From: Pictodentalium vernedei | Lineage: Eukaryota > Mollusca > Scaphopoda > Dentaliida > Dentaliidae | Assembly: GCA_031216915.1 (NCBI GenBank) | Contig: CM062296.1 | Coordinates: 666,208,753 to 666,272,752, forward strand | Length of the DNA stretch: 64,000 nt | Direction: 5' to 3' | Part shown: one piece after another, positions 11,930 to 23,422 of the stretch | Numbering within the stretch: the first letter of the stretch is position 1 | Layout: every line of letters begins with the position of its first letter | Made by a program: the position numbers and the translations under genes | The notes under the pieces: generated by a model | Seen by the model: the letters and a program-made list of their open reading frames with translations, nothing else | The model's database searches: none | What the model was told of the DNA's origin: nothing

Positions 11930-14055
11930 AAGAATAGTCCTTATATTGCGCTAAGTTAAAAGTTGGAATACCACAGGGCGCCCAAATATTATCCAAGAGT
12001 CTTGCTTGGTTTGAACAAACTGAAATCTGAACCACCTAATGTTTCTACATATCAAATGTCAAAAGATTCTGGCTGGTTGAAAAATGTCAAAAGATTCAAG
12101 ACGGAGGTTTTTGAATTATTTATTTATTTACATCCAATCTTTTATACCCATTTTAGGGGAGTTCCGTCCCATTGGTGACCGGGGCCTTATTTTACCAGTA
12201 AAACAGAGCTTATTTACCACTGTAAACGAGCACTGCTTCACTTCTCGGGGTTCCCACGGGGAAAGATTTTTGAAGCAATTTCGCCATATTGCATTAAGTT
12301 AAAATTTAGGTTGTCACAGGGAGCCCAAATATGAACCCAGGAGTTTGAATGGAACAACTCGAATCGGACCCTGATAAGAACACTGCAAACCAAATATCAA
12401 AAGATTTTGACCGTAGATCTGAAAAAGGTTTTTAAAGAATATTCCTCATATTGAACTAAGTTTAAATTTGGGCTCCCAGAAGGAGCGCAAATATGACCCC
12501 AATCCGAATCTGCTAAGAATACTGCACATCAAAACATTATGACTGGCAGATATGACGAAGAAGACTGTTAAAGAATATTCTTCAAATTGCACTAAGTTAA
12601 AGTTTCGAGTTCCCATGGGGAACCCAAATATTACCCCAGGGACTTGATTTGAACAAACTTGAATCAGAATGCTACATACCAATCATCAAAAGATTCTTAC
12701 TGCTGGATCTGAAGAAGATTTGAAAAACATTTTTCTCATATTACACAAAGGGAAAATTCGGACTCTCACAGAATGTCCAAATATCACTCCTGGGATTTAA
12801 TTTGAACAAACTTCAAGCTGACCCTTCAACAGATGCAGTATACCAAATATCAAGAGATTTTGACTGGAAGAACAAAACAAAAAGATTTTTAAATAAATTT
12901 TCTCATATTTCATCAAGTTAAATTCCCGTAGGGAGCCCAAATATTGTCTCAAGGACTTGATTTGAACAAATTTGAATCTGGACACCCCCCTCCCCCCAGG
13001 ATGTTCTATACCAATCATCAAAAGATTCTGATTGGTAGATATGAAGAAGATTTTAAAAACTTTTTTCTCATATTATACAGTTAAAATTCGGGCTCCCGCG
13101 GGAAGCCCGAATATCACTCCAAGGACTTGATTTGAACAAACTTCAAGCTGACTCCCCCCCCCCCCCCCCCCTAAAACAAAAAAAAAAAAAGATGCAGTGT
13201 ACCAAATGTCAGAAGATTTTGACAGGCACATCAGAAAAAGATTTTTAAATATTTTTCCTCATATTGCACCAAATTAAAATCCGGGTTCCCACAGGGAACC
13301 CAAATATGAAACCGGGGACTTGATTTGAACAAACTTGAATCTGAACCTCCTAAGAATGTTGCATATCAAATATCAAAAGATTCTGACTGGTAACTCTAAG
13401 AAGAAGATTTTAAAATAATATCCTTCATGTTGCACTATGTTAAAGTTAGAGTTCCCGTAGGGAACCCAAACATGACCCCAGGGGCTTGATTTGAACAAAC
13501 TTGAATCTGAACCTCATAAGGATGCTCTATACCAATCCTCAAAATATTCAAACAGATGGGTTTGAAGATTTTTTTAAATTGTCATATAGGGCTGAGTTAA
13601 TATTCGAGTTCCCATAGGGGGCCCAACTATGAGCCCAGGAACTTAATTTGAACAATCTTGAATCTAATCCCACTAAAGATGTTGTATACCAAATATCAAG
13701 AGATTTTGACGGGTAGATCTGAAGAAGATTTGCAAAAAAAAAAATTGTCATATTGGACGGAGTTAGAGTTTGGGTTCCCACAGGGAGCCCAAATATGACC
13801 CCAGGGACTTGGTTTGAACAAATTTGAATCTCACTCCACTTAGGATGCTACATATATTATGTGGAGAGTAGACTGTAACTAAATCACCCGTGGAGTGGTG
13901 TTTTCACCCAAAGTATCACTTTCAAATCCTGCTCAATGGATCTGAAGAAAATGATTTTGATTTTTAAATAAATATTCCTCATATTATACCAATTTAAATT
14001 TCGGGCTCCTACAGAGAGACCGAATATGACTCCAGGGACTTGATTTGAACAAACT
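11930..14055 (+). repeat. ~165-bp satellite array, about 12 diverged units
   Basis: Each unit runs CCCACAGGGAGCCCAAATATGA, then CCCAGGGACTTGATTTGAAC, AAACTTGAATCTGA, CATATCAAATATCAAAAGAT, TGAAGAAGATTTT, ATTCCTCATATTGCAC, AGTTAAA. Anchor phrases fall near 11975, 12330, 12490, 12617, 12775, 12935, 13103, 13297, 13462, 13621, 13785 and 14018. Units differ by point changes and small indels, so the array is old. Confidence 0.85.
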
Positions 14056-14760
14056 TCAAACTGATACCAGTGACTCCACAACATGGCGGACCACACGCTT
14101 TACAGTGACAACACACGTGACACCCACAGTACATCGCGATATGAAATCACTTCCGGGGTCCCCGATTAACTACTGATGTATACTCTGGCGCAACGAATCG
14201 TTGCTTCAAAATTAAATATTTGTTCTCTTGAAATATTGTTTTTATTATCAATTCGGGTACGAATACGGCTGTAGACTTCCAGGAACCATTGATGCCTGCT
14301 GTCAATTCTGTGAGTTGAAGGCATATAATTGTCGTGTTCCCTCCATCACAGCCTTCAGTTCGATGTTAATATGTGTATATTTAATTTGAATTATGGAATA
14401 TCAGAGATGATAATTTGGTAGTAAACAAATTTTCCTTACTTGTATATATATGGCTCCACAAACAAGCTCAACAGTATTCTAGATTACTTATATAGAGTTC
14501 GTTAATTTGGTAAACATAACAATGTTACTCTGCCTTTCACTTGCTTGAAGAATAAGAAGGTTGTTCAAAAAAAAGGAAGTTGTCCCTGGAAATTTGTAGA
14601 TGACATTTTTCAGGTGGTCTTAATTTTTACTTTGTACAGACGTCTTTCTATAATCTTTGACACATTTTGTTGCATCATTCAAGACTGGCAAATAACACAC
14701 AAAGGATCGTTTAGGTTACGTGGAAGGTACTTCAGTTGTAAAATACACTAACAAACTACT

Positions 14761-15157
14761 AGGGGCGCGGTGGCGTCGCGGTAACAGGTTCTCATCAGAT
14801 CACCGAAGTTAAGCAACGTCGAGCGCGGTTAGTAGTTGGATGGGTGACCATTTCAGCGACTGATTCGTGCTCCCGCGTTGTGTCCTTGGGAAAGGCACTT
14901 AACCCCGATTGCCTACATGGTGGCACGATGACGCTGTGTACTAATGCGTACTGCTCGTCGATGGTGCACATGTCTTCAACCAATCTAACCCTACCTGTGC
15001 CGCGGTGCAGAGTTCAGAGTTATGATGTTGGAGAGCTGACAACTGCTCGTAGTTGCTCGGTGGTTCTCTCCGGGTACTCCGGCTTCCTCCACCCGTAAAA
15101 CTGTCACCGACATATGATCTGGCTGTTAATGTGTCGTTAAACCCTAATAAAAAAAAA
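14761..15157 (+). mobile_element. SINE, 5S rRNA head, tail type beta
   Basis: The head contains TCACCGAAGTTAAGCAACGT, then GTTAGTAGTTGGATGGGTGACC, which is the internal promoter region of 5S rRNA. The body has GTTGTGTCCTTGGGAAAGGC, ATGGTGCACATGTCTTCAAC, GTTGCTCGGTGGTTCTCTCC and CTTCCTCCACCCGTAAAACT. The tail is the beta type (GATCTGGCTGTTAAT, GTCGTTAAACCC, then A-rich). No true 5S gene: the sequence leaves 5S homology after the C-box region. Confidence 0.9.
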
Positions 15158-15211
15158 CAACAAAAGAAACAGCTAGTTCACGACAAAATAATACAACATA
15201 AATTAAGTTCC

Positions 15212-15452
15212 TTAACCCTTTACCTAACATGAAAGCAGACGATACTTGCAAAAAAAAAAAAAAAAAATTCTTGAATAACTAATTGTTTAAATTTTTTGTC
15301 TCAAAAACATAGTTTATGACCCGAGCTCGTTCCAAAGAGGGGTCACAGCCTATATTTTTGAGACAAAAAGTGAAAAAAGTAATAAAAATTAATTGGCGAT
15401 TTTTGTGAATAGCGCTGGCCGGTTTTGGCCGTTATCTTGGGTAAAGGGTTAA
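15212..15452 (-). mobile_element. A-family TTAA palindromic element, one arm damaged
   Basis: TTAACCCTTTACCTAACA and GGGTAAAGGGTTAA bound it. The right stem carries CCAAAGAGGGGTC; the matching part of the left arm is deleted between GACC and GAGCTC, and an A-run is expanded near 15251. Confidence 0.85.
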
Positions 15453-15719
15453 TTGTCAGACACGTTTTTGCTGTCTGACATGACAATTGATAATTCTTCG
15501 TGACAAACTCAACTCGAAACTTGTGCTCGGCATCCACTCAGGATGTACATTGCATCCACAAAGGTGGCAAATGGCACCAATCTTAATCGAATTTTCACAA
15601 AATCGTGATCGCGCATTAGTTGGTGCTATTTATTTTGGCGGAAATTCTGTTGAGACGTAAACAGCATGGTTGGTTTAGTAAAAAACAAAGAAGGTGGATA
15701 AGCATTATAATACGTTTTT

Positions 15720-16205
15720 TCTACAGGTTATCACCATGTTGTATAGCGTAACGTGTTAACGGTGTAACACTGCATAACCTAGTATCATGCACTGCCTATA
15801 CCAACTACAGGAGCATATAACGCCTTTGGAGGATAGTGGTATTAAGGGCTAACAGTAGACCTATAGGGCACAGACCGCACATCCTATACCGTCATACTGG
15901 ACAACCGAGCATTTCCTATTGCCCGCGTCACAATACCGATTGACTTAGCCTAACGTATTATCTATACCAGTCATAGGGTAATACAAAGCATTTGGTAGGT
16001 TAACAGTACGGGAGACATACAGTAGACCAACAGAGACAAAGACCGTGGACCCTATACTACCACACTAGTCAACCAAGCATTACCCCCACCCACAATACCG
16101 CTTGACCCAGCATTAAGCTCTACCTATCCAGCCTGGAGGACAGTACAACGCCTTGAGTGGATCAGTTGTACTAAAGGCTATCGGTTGGCTTACGGGGGCA
16201 CAGAA
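15720..16205 (+). repeat. ~180-bp tandem repeat, ~3 units
   Basis: Shared phrases in order: AACAGTAGACC, GGGCACAGA, ACATCCTATAC, CAACCGAGCATT, CACAATACCG, TTGAC, then CTATACCAG. The units are clearly diverged. The last unit runs straight into a perfect palindrome. Confidence 0.65.
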
Positions 16206-16293
16206 AGTACATCCTATACTACCAATCTAAACTGCCAAAGACTCGCAATACCGCGAGTCTTTGGCAGTTTAGATTGGTAGTATAGGATGTACT
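16206..16293. repeat. Perfect ~40-bp-arm palindrome
   Basis: The arm begins AGTACATCCTATACTACC and ends GCCAAAGACTCG. Its exact reverse complement follows after a loop CAATACCG. No mismatch is seen. The left arm is the end of the tandem array, so the right arm is an inverted duplication of it. Confidence 0.85.
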
Positions 16294-16399
16294 GCATATA
16301 TATTGATTGTCACAGGACAGTTTATGGCACGTTGTAAATTCCTGGTGGTAACCAATTCCCTGAGTCGAATGCCCTTTATCTCCCAGCCCCTTGCCCTCG

Positions 16400-16548
16400 G
16401 ATACCTCCGGCACTCTTGCTCGCCGCTGATCTGTGGTACTCTCCTGGTACTCCGGCTTCACCTACCCGTAAAACTGTTAGGGTTAGTCCGACACGATGTG
16501 ATCTTGGCTGTTGAAAGTGTCGTTAAACTCCAATAAACAAACAAACAG
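16400..16548 (+). mobile_element. SINE fragment, tail type beta, 5'-truncated
   Basis: Only the 3' part is present: CTTGCTCGCCGCTGATC, TACTCCGGCTTCACCTACCC, CCGACACGATGTGATCTTGG, GTGTCGTTAAACTCC and AATAAACAAACAAAC. Confidence 0.75.
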
Positions 16549-16791
16549 ACATCGGTTGGTGTTACATTATCGGTTGTTGTATTACAAAAAACCTTATTAC
16601 TCCACTACTTAGTCTAGCTTATCAGAAGCAGGGCCGGAGAGTGGAAATTCGTACCCAGGGTTAAATCTGTGACACACATCCCCCACCCCCCTTCGAAAGT
16701 GTCGGGATACTGATGCAGATGCCGAAATTCTTGAAGTGAAGAATTCTTGGAGTGAAAGCACCGGGTCGATATAACAGTCTATTGACCCTTT

Positions 16792-17022
16792 ATCCAACAT
16801 AACGGCAAAAAATGGCCTGCATTAATTACAAACATTGCCATTCGATTTTCATTATTTTTTGCCTCAAAAACATAGCGTGTGACCCCCTCATTGGAACGAG
16901 CTCGTTGAGCTCGTTCCAATGAGGGGCCATAAGCTATGTTTTTGACACAAAAAAATAAAAAAAATAGATATTCAATGATTTTGTTTGCGAGTGTCCGCTT
17001 TTCATATTAAGTTAAAGGTTAA
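16792..17022 (+). mobile_element. A-family TTAA palindromic element, older copy
   Basis: Bounded by TTGACCCTTTATCCAACA and AGTTAAAGGTTAA. The core is CATTGGAACGAGCTCG mirrored by GAGCTCGTTCCAATG. The ends have drifted from the family consensus. Confidence 0.8.
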
Positions 17023-17429
17023 CATATTGAGCATCTCCACGGAGCACTATCATTTATTCTTTACAGGAGTGGCAACTCGTATTTCAATACGAGGGGCAAA
17101 TTATCTTACTGTTTCTCGATCGGGGGTTGGGGAGGGGCAGGCTTGGCACAGGAGTCAGAACTTTGGGGGTCCCAGGCTTGACCCAAGAATCCAGGATTCC
17201 TGAGCCAAACCACCCCGGGTCCCCATCCTCTCCCTGGCCCTGGTCACAAGGAACCTGATCTGGTGGCCTCCTTCGTTCCTATACAACCGCCGTTTAGCCA
17301 CACGGCGCATCAGTATATTATTGAAGACTCGACTGAACGAGAGACGAGAGAGTGTGTGGGAATGATGTGTTTGAAAATAATGGTAACATTTGTTCCAAAG
17401 TGGATAAACTTTCATTTTCATTACTTAAA

Positions 17430-17826
17430 AAGCAGCGGTGGCAATAGTAAATAATGAGCAACCCCGGGTCGCGTATCGTTTAACTGACTGGGTGCTATTT
17501 CCGTCACAGCAAAATGTCGAATAAAATATAATTAGTCAGAAATTAGTTGAGAACTATTCCAGAAACGGGCTTATGAGGGTAATTTGTTAAACTACCTGCC
17601 AAATAGGGGAGAGATTATTTCCGAATTTCACGCTGGTTCACAAGTGCGTGAAATACTGCAGTTATTTTAAAGTGTCAGTAATTTCTCTATACGCTGTCAA
17701 AGAAAAACCCGCTCGGTTGCAATTTATTTGTTTAACCCGACACCTGGTGAATCGCCGAGGCATCACACAACAGTGTCGACAATATTTTTCATTCAAATCC
17801 TGTTGTTCTTTTTAAATTTTATGCTC

Positions 17827-17827
<1 letters not shown>
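17430..17827. other. Unannotated interval
   Basis: No coding sequence or recognised repeat. The following (ATA)n marks the tail of a minus-strand LINE. Confidence 0.4.
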
Positions 17828-17892
<65 letters not shown>

Positions 17893-18560
17893 TATTGTCT
17901 TTCATTCCCGTACATGAGTATATGATAACTAACAATGTGAATTTTTGCACAGCAATAATAATAAACACAAACAGACAAAAATACAACCATACAATACAAC
18001 TTTTAAAATGGGAATATATACCTGGTACTTGCAGTATCTGGAGTCTTTTTTAACTTTGTGTAGAGTTGCGTGGACACTAACGCGTTTTTTTGAACGAATT
18101 ATTGACGTACGGCATGACTTTAGATGTTACGTCAGAATAAAAAAATCCGATTAAATTTCGTCGCCTGAGTGCTAGAATGTAGAGGGGACATAGGACATTC
18201 TAGCACTCAGGCGACGTAATGTCTTTGCTAGATCTTTGTGATTCGTGACATCAACGCCAGGTAGAATGGAGTTAATATCCTGTAGGAGTGCTTCCATGTC
18301 GCCAAAGTAGAGAGAGCACTCAAACAGAAAATGGAACTCGTCCTCTACATTATTACTGCAAAACGGGCAAAATCTTTCTTCGGGTGAAATAGGAGGTCTG
18401 GTGTGCCTACCACTCTCAAAAGCTAATCTATGCGCGCTTATCCTTAGTTTCGTACAGGAGTGTCCGATCGCACTGTCCTTTCCGCCAAAAGATATTCTTC
18501 CAATGTAAAAGAGTCTTTCACCTTTCCATGGAATGCGAATTTAGAGGAATTTCGTAAATT
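17828..18560 (-). mobile_element. LINE 3' end with (ATT)n tail, 5'-truncated
   Basis: Read on the minus strand: a C-terminal coding remnant, a 3' UTR, then a (TTA)n tail at 17828-17888. The coding part (about 18560 to 18180) gives TKLRISAHRLAFESGRHTRP, then FCPFCSNNVEDEFHFLFEC, the Cys-rich motif that follows reverse transcriptase in many animal LINEs. The same KLRISAHRL block recurs in the plus-strand fragment at 28.9 kb, so both come from related families. A 22-bp inverted duplication lies at 18159-18216. Confidence 0.8.
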
Positions 18561-19448
18561 CGACGACCACCAAGTTACATATTTTCTCTTGAAACATAGC
18601 TTATAATCCCTTATTCGAACGAGTTATGGTTTGTAAGAAGAAAACTTTTTAGCTTATTGAGGCGGGTGGGTTGGTCAGACTGTCCGTAACAATGGCTGTT
18701 GGGAAAGCCTGGCCCTCACCTCCAAAATCCCCCCCCCCCCAAAAAAAAACGAAAAACAATCTGAATTCTACGATCTGCACGGAGCGTCAACTAATGAAAT
18801 TACAGACATACCACACTTGGTGAAAACTAACATTCTTCCGATACACAAAATTTCTTTAAAAAATGGCCATTTGTGGTCTATTTTTTAAAAAGTTCTCAGG
18901 AGGAGGTCAAACTTTGGGCCTCCCCCGGGGATATTTAAAAAAGAATATAACCCCAGCCATAGTAATGAGAGAGGGACACCGCCTCCATACATTTCCCCAC
19001 TCAAGGCTTCAGTCTTTGGTGATATGCCTAGCCCCCCCCCCCACCCAAGAAATCTCGTGTCCCCTCCCCAATATAGATACCTGGCTACGTGTCTGTCCGC
19101 AAGTTATTCTATGTAGAGAATTAGTCCGCCCATGGTGGCGGAATCTCAATGTAAATGTGTGAAATGGGTGAGGCTAAGGGTGAGCTTTCATTCATGTTTG
19201 TAAAACCCCATTGCGTAATGTTTGTTAAAAAGGTGGGGCGGGAAGGGGACACACGACCCATGTGCCCCCCCAACCCCGCCCCTCACATACATTGCCACAT
19301 ACAACCGTCCTCGAACCCGTTATTAGTAATATTTTTATACAACAGTCTGAATATTTTCTTCCGAATAAATCGAAGGTCCTATTACTTCAGTTTAGCGCCA
19401 TTATGTAATACTAGCTGTAATGACCACTTATAAAAATCAGAGTCGAGA

Positions 19449-19452
<4 letters not shown>
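18561..19452. other. Unannotated interval
   Basis: Poly-C runs near 18730 and 19028. An isolated GAACGAGTTATGGTTTGTAAG near 18617 hints at a decayed TTAA palindrome. Nothing else is recognised. Confidence 0.35.

Positions 19453-19496
<44 letters not shown>
19453..19496. repeat. (TC)n microsatellite
   Basis: About 20 CT units. A second (TC)n lies 140 bp downstream. Frames across them encode only Arg-Glu or Ser-Leu repeats. Confidence 0.95.
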
Positions 19497-19499
<3 letters not shown>

Positions 19500-19632
19500 A
19501 CAAATGAATAGGTGAGAAGGAGAACATGCCCTCGCCCAAGCATCCAATTGCTTGTCTCTTCGTACCTCTCTTTATCTCCACCTCTATGTGACCAACCAGT
19601 GGGTCAGCACTTTGCTGGTCACTTTGATTGGC

Positions 19633-19634
<2 letters not shown>

Positions 19635-19684
<50 letters not shown>
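19635..19684. repeat. (TC)n microsatellite
   Basis: About 24 CT units. The 140 bp between the two arrays is not CT-rich and shows no gene. Confidence 0.95.
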
Positions 19685-19685
<1 letters not shown>

Positions 19686-20184
19686 ATCTAAGACAAAAAG
19701 AAGTGGCAGAGCAAATGGTCAGAGAATAAATGCGCGCATGATTTGGACAGGTAATGTAAAACTTCTCTCTCACTGCTGCGGTGAGAGCGTCAAATGAAAT
19801 TCACCGTTGTGATTGCTCGAAAAATAACTTGTAACAAGTTTATCGCAAAATCTCGATTTGAAGTGCCACAGCACTGCTGGTCAATTTAGTAACAAGAATA
19901 TAGTTTACCTCCATTATTTCATTATGTTGACTTTCAAATTATTCCAATATATCTAATATGTGTGGCTTTGTACAATTCTTTTCAAGTGCCAAAATAGTTC
20001 ATCACATTCTCCGAGCAGTCGCCTGTGAAATCACACCATGGGGTTTAATTTAAAATCAAGATCGATAATAGGCGAGTGTATGCACCGTGAACAATTCAGT
20101 TCATACACCGTGATGATACAAAGAAACTAAAAAGTTGAAAACCGGTTGATGAATCGTGGAAGTGCAATCTCTCTGAGGAACACC

Positions 20185-20421
20185 TTAACCCTTTTCCTAA
20201 CACGAAAGGGAGACGACACTTCCAAACAATATTCTTGAATAACTAAATTTTTCATTTTTGCGTCAAAACATAACTTACGACCACTCACTGGAACGAGCTC
20301 AACGAGCTCGTCCCAATGATGGACCATAAGCTATGTTTTTGAGAAAATAATGAAAATTGATTGTGATTTTTGTGAATAGAGGATTGGTCAGTTTTGTCCG
20401 TTACGTTGGGTGAAGGATTAA
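20185..20421 (-). mobile_element. A-family TTAA palindromic element
   Basis: Bounded by TTAACCCTTTTCCTAACA and GGGTGAAGGATTAA. The core is TGGAACGAGCTCAACGAGCTCG, with a few mismatches in the stem (left CACTGG against right CCAATG). Confidence 0.8.
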
Positions 20422-20639
20422 TGATTAAAACGAGAGATACTATACTTGGTAAAAGTGAGATATATATTTTCATCAAAAAGACAGTTGAGGCATTGCACTG
20501 TGACATTTGGTGAATGATTTCAGCGATAGTTTGGTGTCTGACAAGCACATATTCCACGCACTGAGCTGTAGAAGACATCGACAGTCAGTCAGAGAATTTA
20601 TCACATTCATTCCAAGACCTCAACACCTTGTAAATTCCC

Positions 20640-21610
20640 CTCGGTTCGCGAGACAAGCACGGATTCGACATGGCATACTTCTCACCAAACGCCCAATATC
20701 AGCTTGGCTGATATTATTTCATTCTTCCTGCAGTGCAGCGGCGAGTTCCTGGATATTGGTAGGGGGCTGTTCGCGTTGTCGTTGGCGCCTGCTAAGCATA
20801 TCCCGGACGTGCTCGATTGGCGAAAGGTCTGGACTTAGTGCTGGCCAAGGCAGTGTAGTGATGTTTTTCTCCTGGAGGAACTCTGTAGCGATCCGGGCCC
20901 TGAGTGATCTTCCGTTGTCATCTTGGAAAATGAATCAACGGCCGTGACGTCGCGCAAATGGCACAACATGGGCTGCTAACATGTTGTCAAGGTAGTACTG
21001 GTGACACGCCCTTGGATAACATGTAATGCTGTTCTGCTTGTCATGGCTATGCCTCCCCACTCCATAACCGATCCACCACCAAAACGACCGTGCTGCCTAA
21101 CGGTTACGTCATGGTATCATTCGTTCCGCCCCTGTTTCGCCTGTCGTGGAACCTCGATTCGTCGGAAGACATGACGTTGCTCCACCGACGATTGTCCCAG
21201 AGCTGTCGTGCTCCAAACCAATTACGCCTTGTTGCGACGTGACGTTCAGTCAAACGTGGAATTATTCGAGGTCGTCGAGCGTACAAATTCCCGCTGCGTA
21301 GGCGATTTCTGATCGTCTGACCACTGACTCGCACATCTGACGCTCGGTGCAGCTGCTGTCCAATTTCTGGCGCGGTTACGTAATGCTGTGGTTCGGATGA
21401 AACGATCCTGGTTAGCAGTTGTCGCCCTAGGACGACCTGGCCGACGTCTGTCATCAACATTGCATGTCTGACGGTAGCGTGACCACGACCTGCTAATCAC
21501 CGATTGAGTAACGTTGAGAATTTGAGTCACTGCAATCTGTTGCCAGCTTCCAACATTCCAACGGCACGTAAACGTTCGTCAAGTGTCAGTCTTCGTATAC
21601 CTCAAAAGTT
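20640..21610 (-). pseudogene. Tc1/mariner transposase relic 1
   Basis: Minus-strand sequence encodes Tc1 transposase segments in successive frames: an N-terminal helix-turn-helix region (TLDERLRAVGMLEAGNRLQ near 21590-21530; VTQSVISRSWSRYRQ near 21500), PGRPR, then GQTIRNRLRSGNLYARRP and SSDESRF (first catalytic Asp) to about 21130, GSVMEWGGIA near 21060, DDNGRSLRA (second Asp) near 20920, and LPWPALSPDLSPIEHVRDML with the catalytic Glu near 20820. At least two frame changes in the N-terminal third and more in the middle show that it is dead. Terminal repeats were not found. Confidence 0.9.
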
Positions 21611-22019
21611 ACGTTTCGATCAGAAATAATTGATGAACGAGTTTATACCAAGAAAAGAACGATGAGACCTCCGAAAAAGCCCGTCCTATACAAATGAAAA
21701 TTTCAAAACGTACCCCACAGACATTAACGCGGCGCTCGTGCGAAAAATCTGCGACGCTGGTGCGAAAAACCTGCACAAAGTTTTCGTGGGCCGGTGATAT
21801 TCATGATCCACATTAAACTTGGTAACATGTTGATGTGTCCAATCACGTGTATCCAATACCATTTTCCGAAAATATCAACATCAACCTGGATATTCCCTAC
21901 TTTTTGGAATAGTATAGTTGCGTCCACTCGACTCCTCTGCTGTACTGCAAGCGCACAGATACATCACAGGGGCTGGTTACAAACAAGAAAACAACACTGT
22001 TATGCCCCATAAAATAGAT

Positions 22020-22400
22020 TTGTTTCTCATGCCATTTTATTGTAAAATTGCATGTGGGCGGGCGGTTTTTTATTTTATTTTTTATTTTGTTAATTATTCC
22101 ACTGCCATAAAATGTTCAAGTTCTTAGTTTGTTTTATGTTTTAGGTCTCATAATCTACAGAATAGCATGGGTGTTTGTGTATTTCGTCCCTTGGATGCAA
22201 GAAGACTTTGCAGTACTAAAGCATTTGCACTCAAGGGACAAAATTATAAAATTTTATTAACTTTGGCAAAATATCAGACATAAATCATTTAACATTAATT
22301 TTTATAAGTTCACAATGGTTATAAAAAGAGAGTATGCGGCAGTCAACCGGACCATGCGTGAGGGCCTGAGAAACAGAGTTTTGACTTTTTAGGCCTAATA
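22020..22400 (+). repeat. Dispersed repeat R1, copy 1
   Basis: Collinear with 40467-40892. Shared phrases include TCATAATCTACAGAATAGCA, GTGTATTTCGTCCCTT, GCAAGAAG, TTGCACTCAAGGGACAAAAT, TTATTAACTT, CAGACATAAA and GGTTATAAAAAGAGAG. An inner imperfect palindrome centres on TTTGCA. It has no coding potential and is abutted by the Tc1 relic at 22401. Confidence 0.7.
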
Positions 22401-23100
22401 TATACTACTCAAAGTTTGTGAAGCACCAAGTACATCCAACTACCTGTTTTACGTTCTAGTTGAAATATTGTAATGAAAAGTGTATATATTTATTATTTAA
22501 TTATATCTTTAATGATTTAAGTACAGAAATTAAGATTTTATTTGTGTTTGACATTATTTTTAAGCTTTGGAATACGATAACCATGGAAAACGGATATTAT
22601 TGGTAAAAGAGGAAATTTTTCAATTTGCCAAAAAGTTGACGGAGCGAACTTGTATGGGTTCAATATCGAGTATGAGACCCATTACTGTTTATTACAGCTT
22701 GACAACGCCTTCTCATGCTCCCAGTCGGGTTCCTGGTGGTCCTTTGTGGGATGTTGTTCCATTCTTGGACCAGCATGGCACCAAGCTCCTGGACACTTCT
22801 TGGCTGGACTGGACGGGCTGAAATTGCAAGCTGCAACTCATTCCAGACATGTTTGATTGGATTGAGGTCAGGGGATCTTGCTGGCCATTCCACACGCTGA
22901 ATCCCCTCCCTCTGTCGGCACTCTCCGCCAGCATGGGCAACATGAGGACGGGCATTATCGCCCATCAGAATGAATCTATCACCCACTGCAGCCGCATACA
23001 ATTTGACGTGGACATCCAGGATCTCATCAATATACCGCTGTGCAGTCAATGTACCACGTTCAAGAACACAGAGCTCCGTACGTCCATAACTCAAAGTTAA
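22401..23100 (-). pseudogene. Tc1/mariner transposase relic 2, C-terminal part
   Basis: The minus strand encodes GRTELCVLERGTLTAQRYID, then RFILMGDNARPHVA (second catalytic Asp), RVEWPARSPDLNPIKHVWNE and LVQEWNNIPQ. The expected catalytic Glu of NPIEH is Lys here, so the enzyme would be inactive. The N-terminal half is missing. The element's 3' end carries TACTACTCAAAG near 22402, a terminal-repeat motif common in Tc1 elements. It belongs to a different subfamily from relic 1. Confidence 0.88.
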
Positions 23101-23140
23101 ATACATCAATATTGATATTTTAAGAGTCTGACTATTCGTG

Positions 23141-23385
23141 TTAACCCTTTGAATCCGACAGGCCGTTTTCCGGCCCAGGAACATGATACTTCATAATTTT
23201 ATTAAGTAGGATGGCTGCTATGTGAATGAGTGATGTGGACCGATCAATATTTTCAACTAGCAGCCCCAGGGCTGCACGTTGAACATGTTAATTGGTCTAC
23301 CCCCAAATAATGAATATGGACTCTTCCAATGGTTGCCATTGAACTGACACGCAACGTCCCACCAGGGTCAAAGGGGAAAGATTAA
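23141..23385 (-). mobile_element. B-family TTAA element
   Basis: Bounded by TTAACCCTTTGAATCCG and GATTAA. Inside: CCGTTTTCCGGCCCAGGAAC, TTTTATTAAGTAGGATGGCTGC, a core AGCAGCCCCAGGGCTGC and TAATTGGTCTACC. It runs opposite to the 24.0-kb copy. The flanks suggest TTAA target duplication. Confidence 0.85.
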
Positions 23386-23422
23386 ATTTTATAGTATCAA
23401 TTGTACTTTTAATAATGTGGTA

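Larger units (their letters stand above)
10989..14163. mobile_element. Foldback transposon 2, related to foldback 1
   Basis: The left terminus (GGAAGACACTTG ... GCGATGTATTGTGGGAGTCAC ... GTGTGAGCGGTCATGTTGTG) is inverted at the right (CACAACATGGCGGACCACACG ... CAGTACATCGCGATATG ... CACTTCCGG). Both resemble the CpG-rich ends of foldback 1. It also shares TTCGAGCAAT/TCGACAGCTTATTTGCTCGA repeats and an ACACAAAGGAGATAACT phrase with foldback 1. Most of the interior is a ~165-bp satellite. No transposase frame. Exact ends and target duplication are uncertain. Confidence 0.65.

Noticed and set aside
14790-14850. A 5S rRNA gene
   Set aside because: Only the internal promoter half matches 5S. The sequence continues directly into the SINE body and tail, and the same arrangement recurs at 23.7, 39.8 and 42.3 kb.
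19411-19797. Arg-Glu or Ser-Leu repeat proteins
   Set aside because: They are translations of the (TC)n arrays.
20507-20947. A plus-strand 146-codon gene
   Set aside because: It is the antisense shadow of the Tc1 transposase relic, whose minus-strand motifs are clear.
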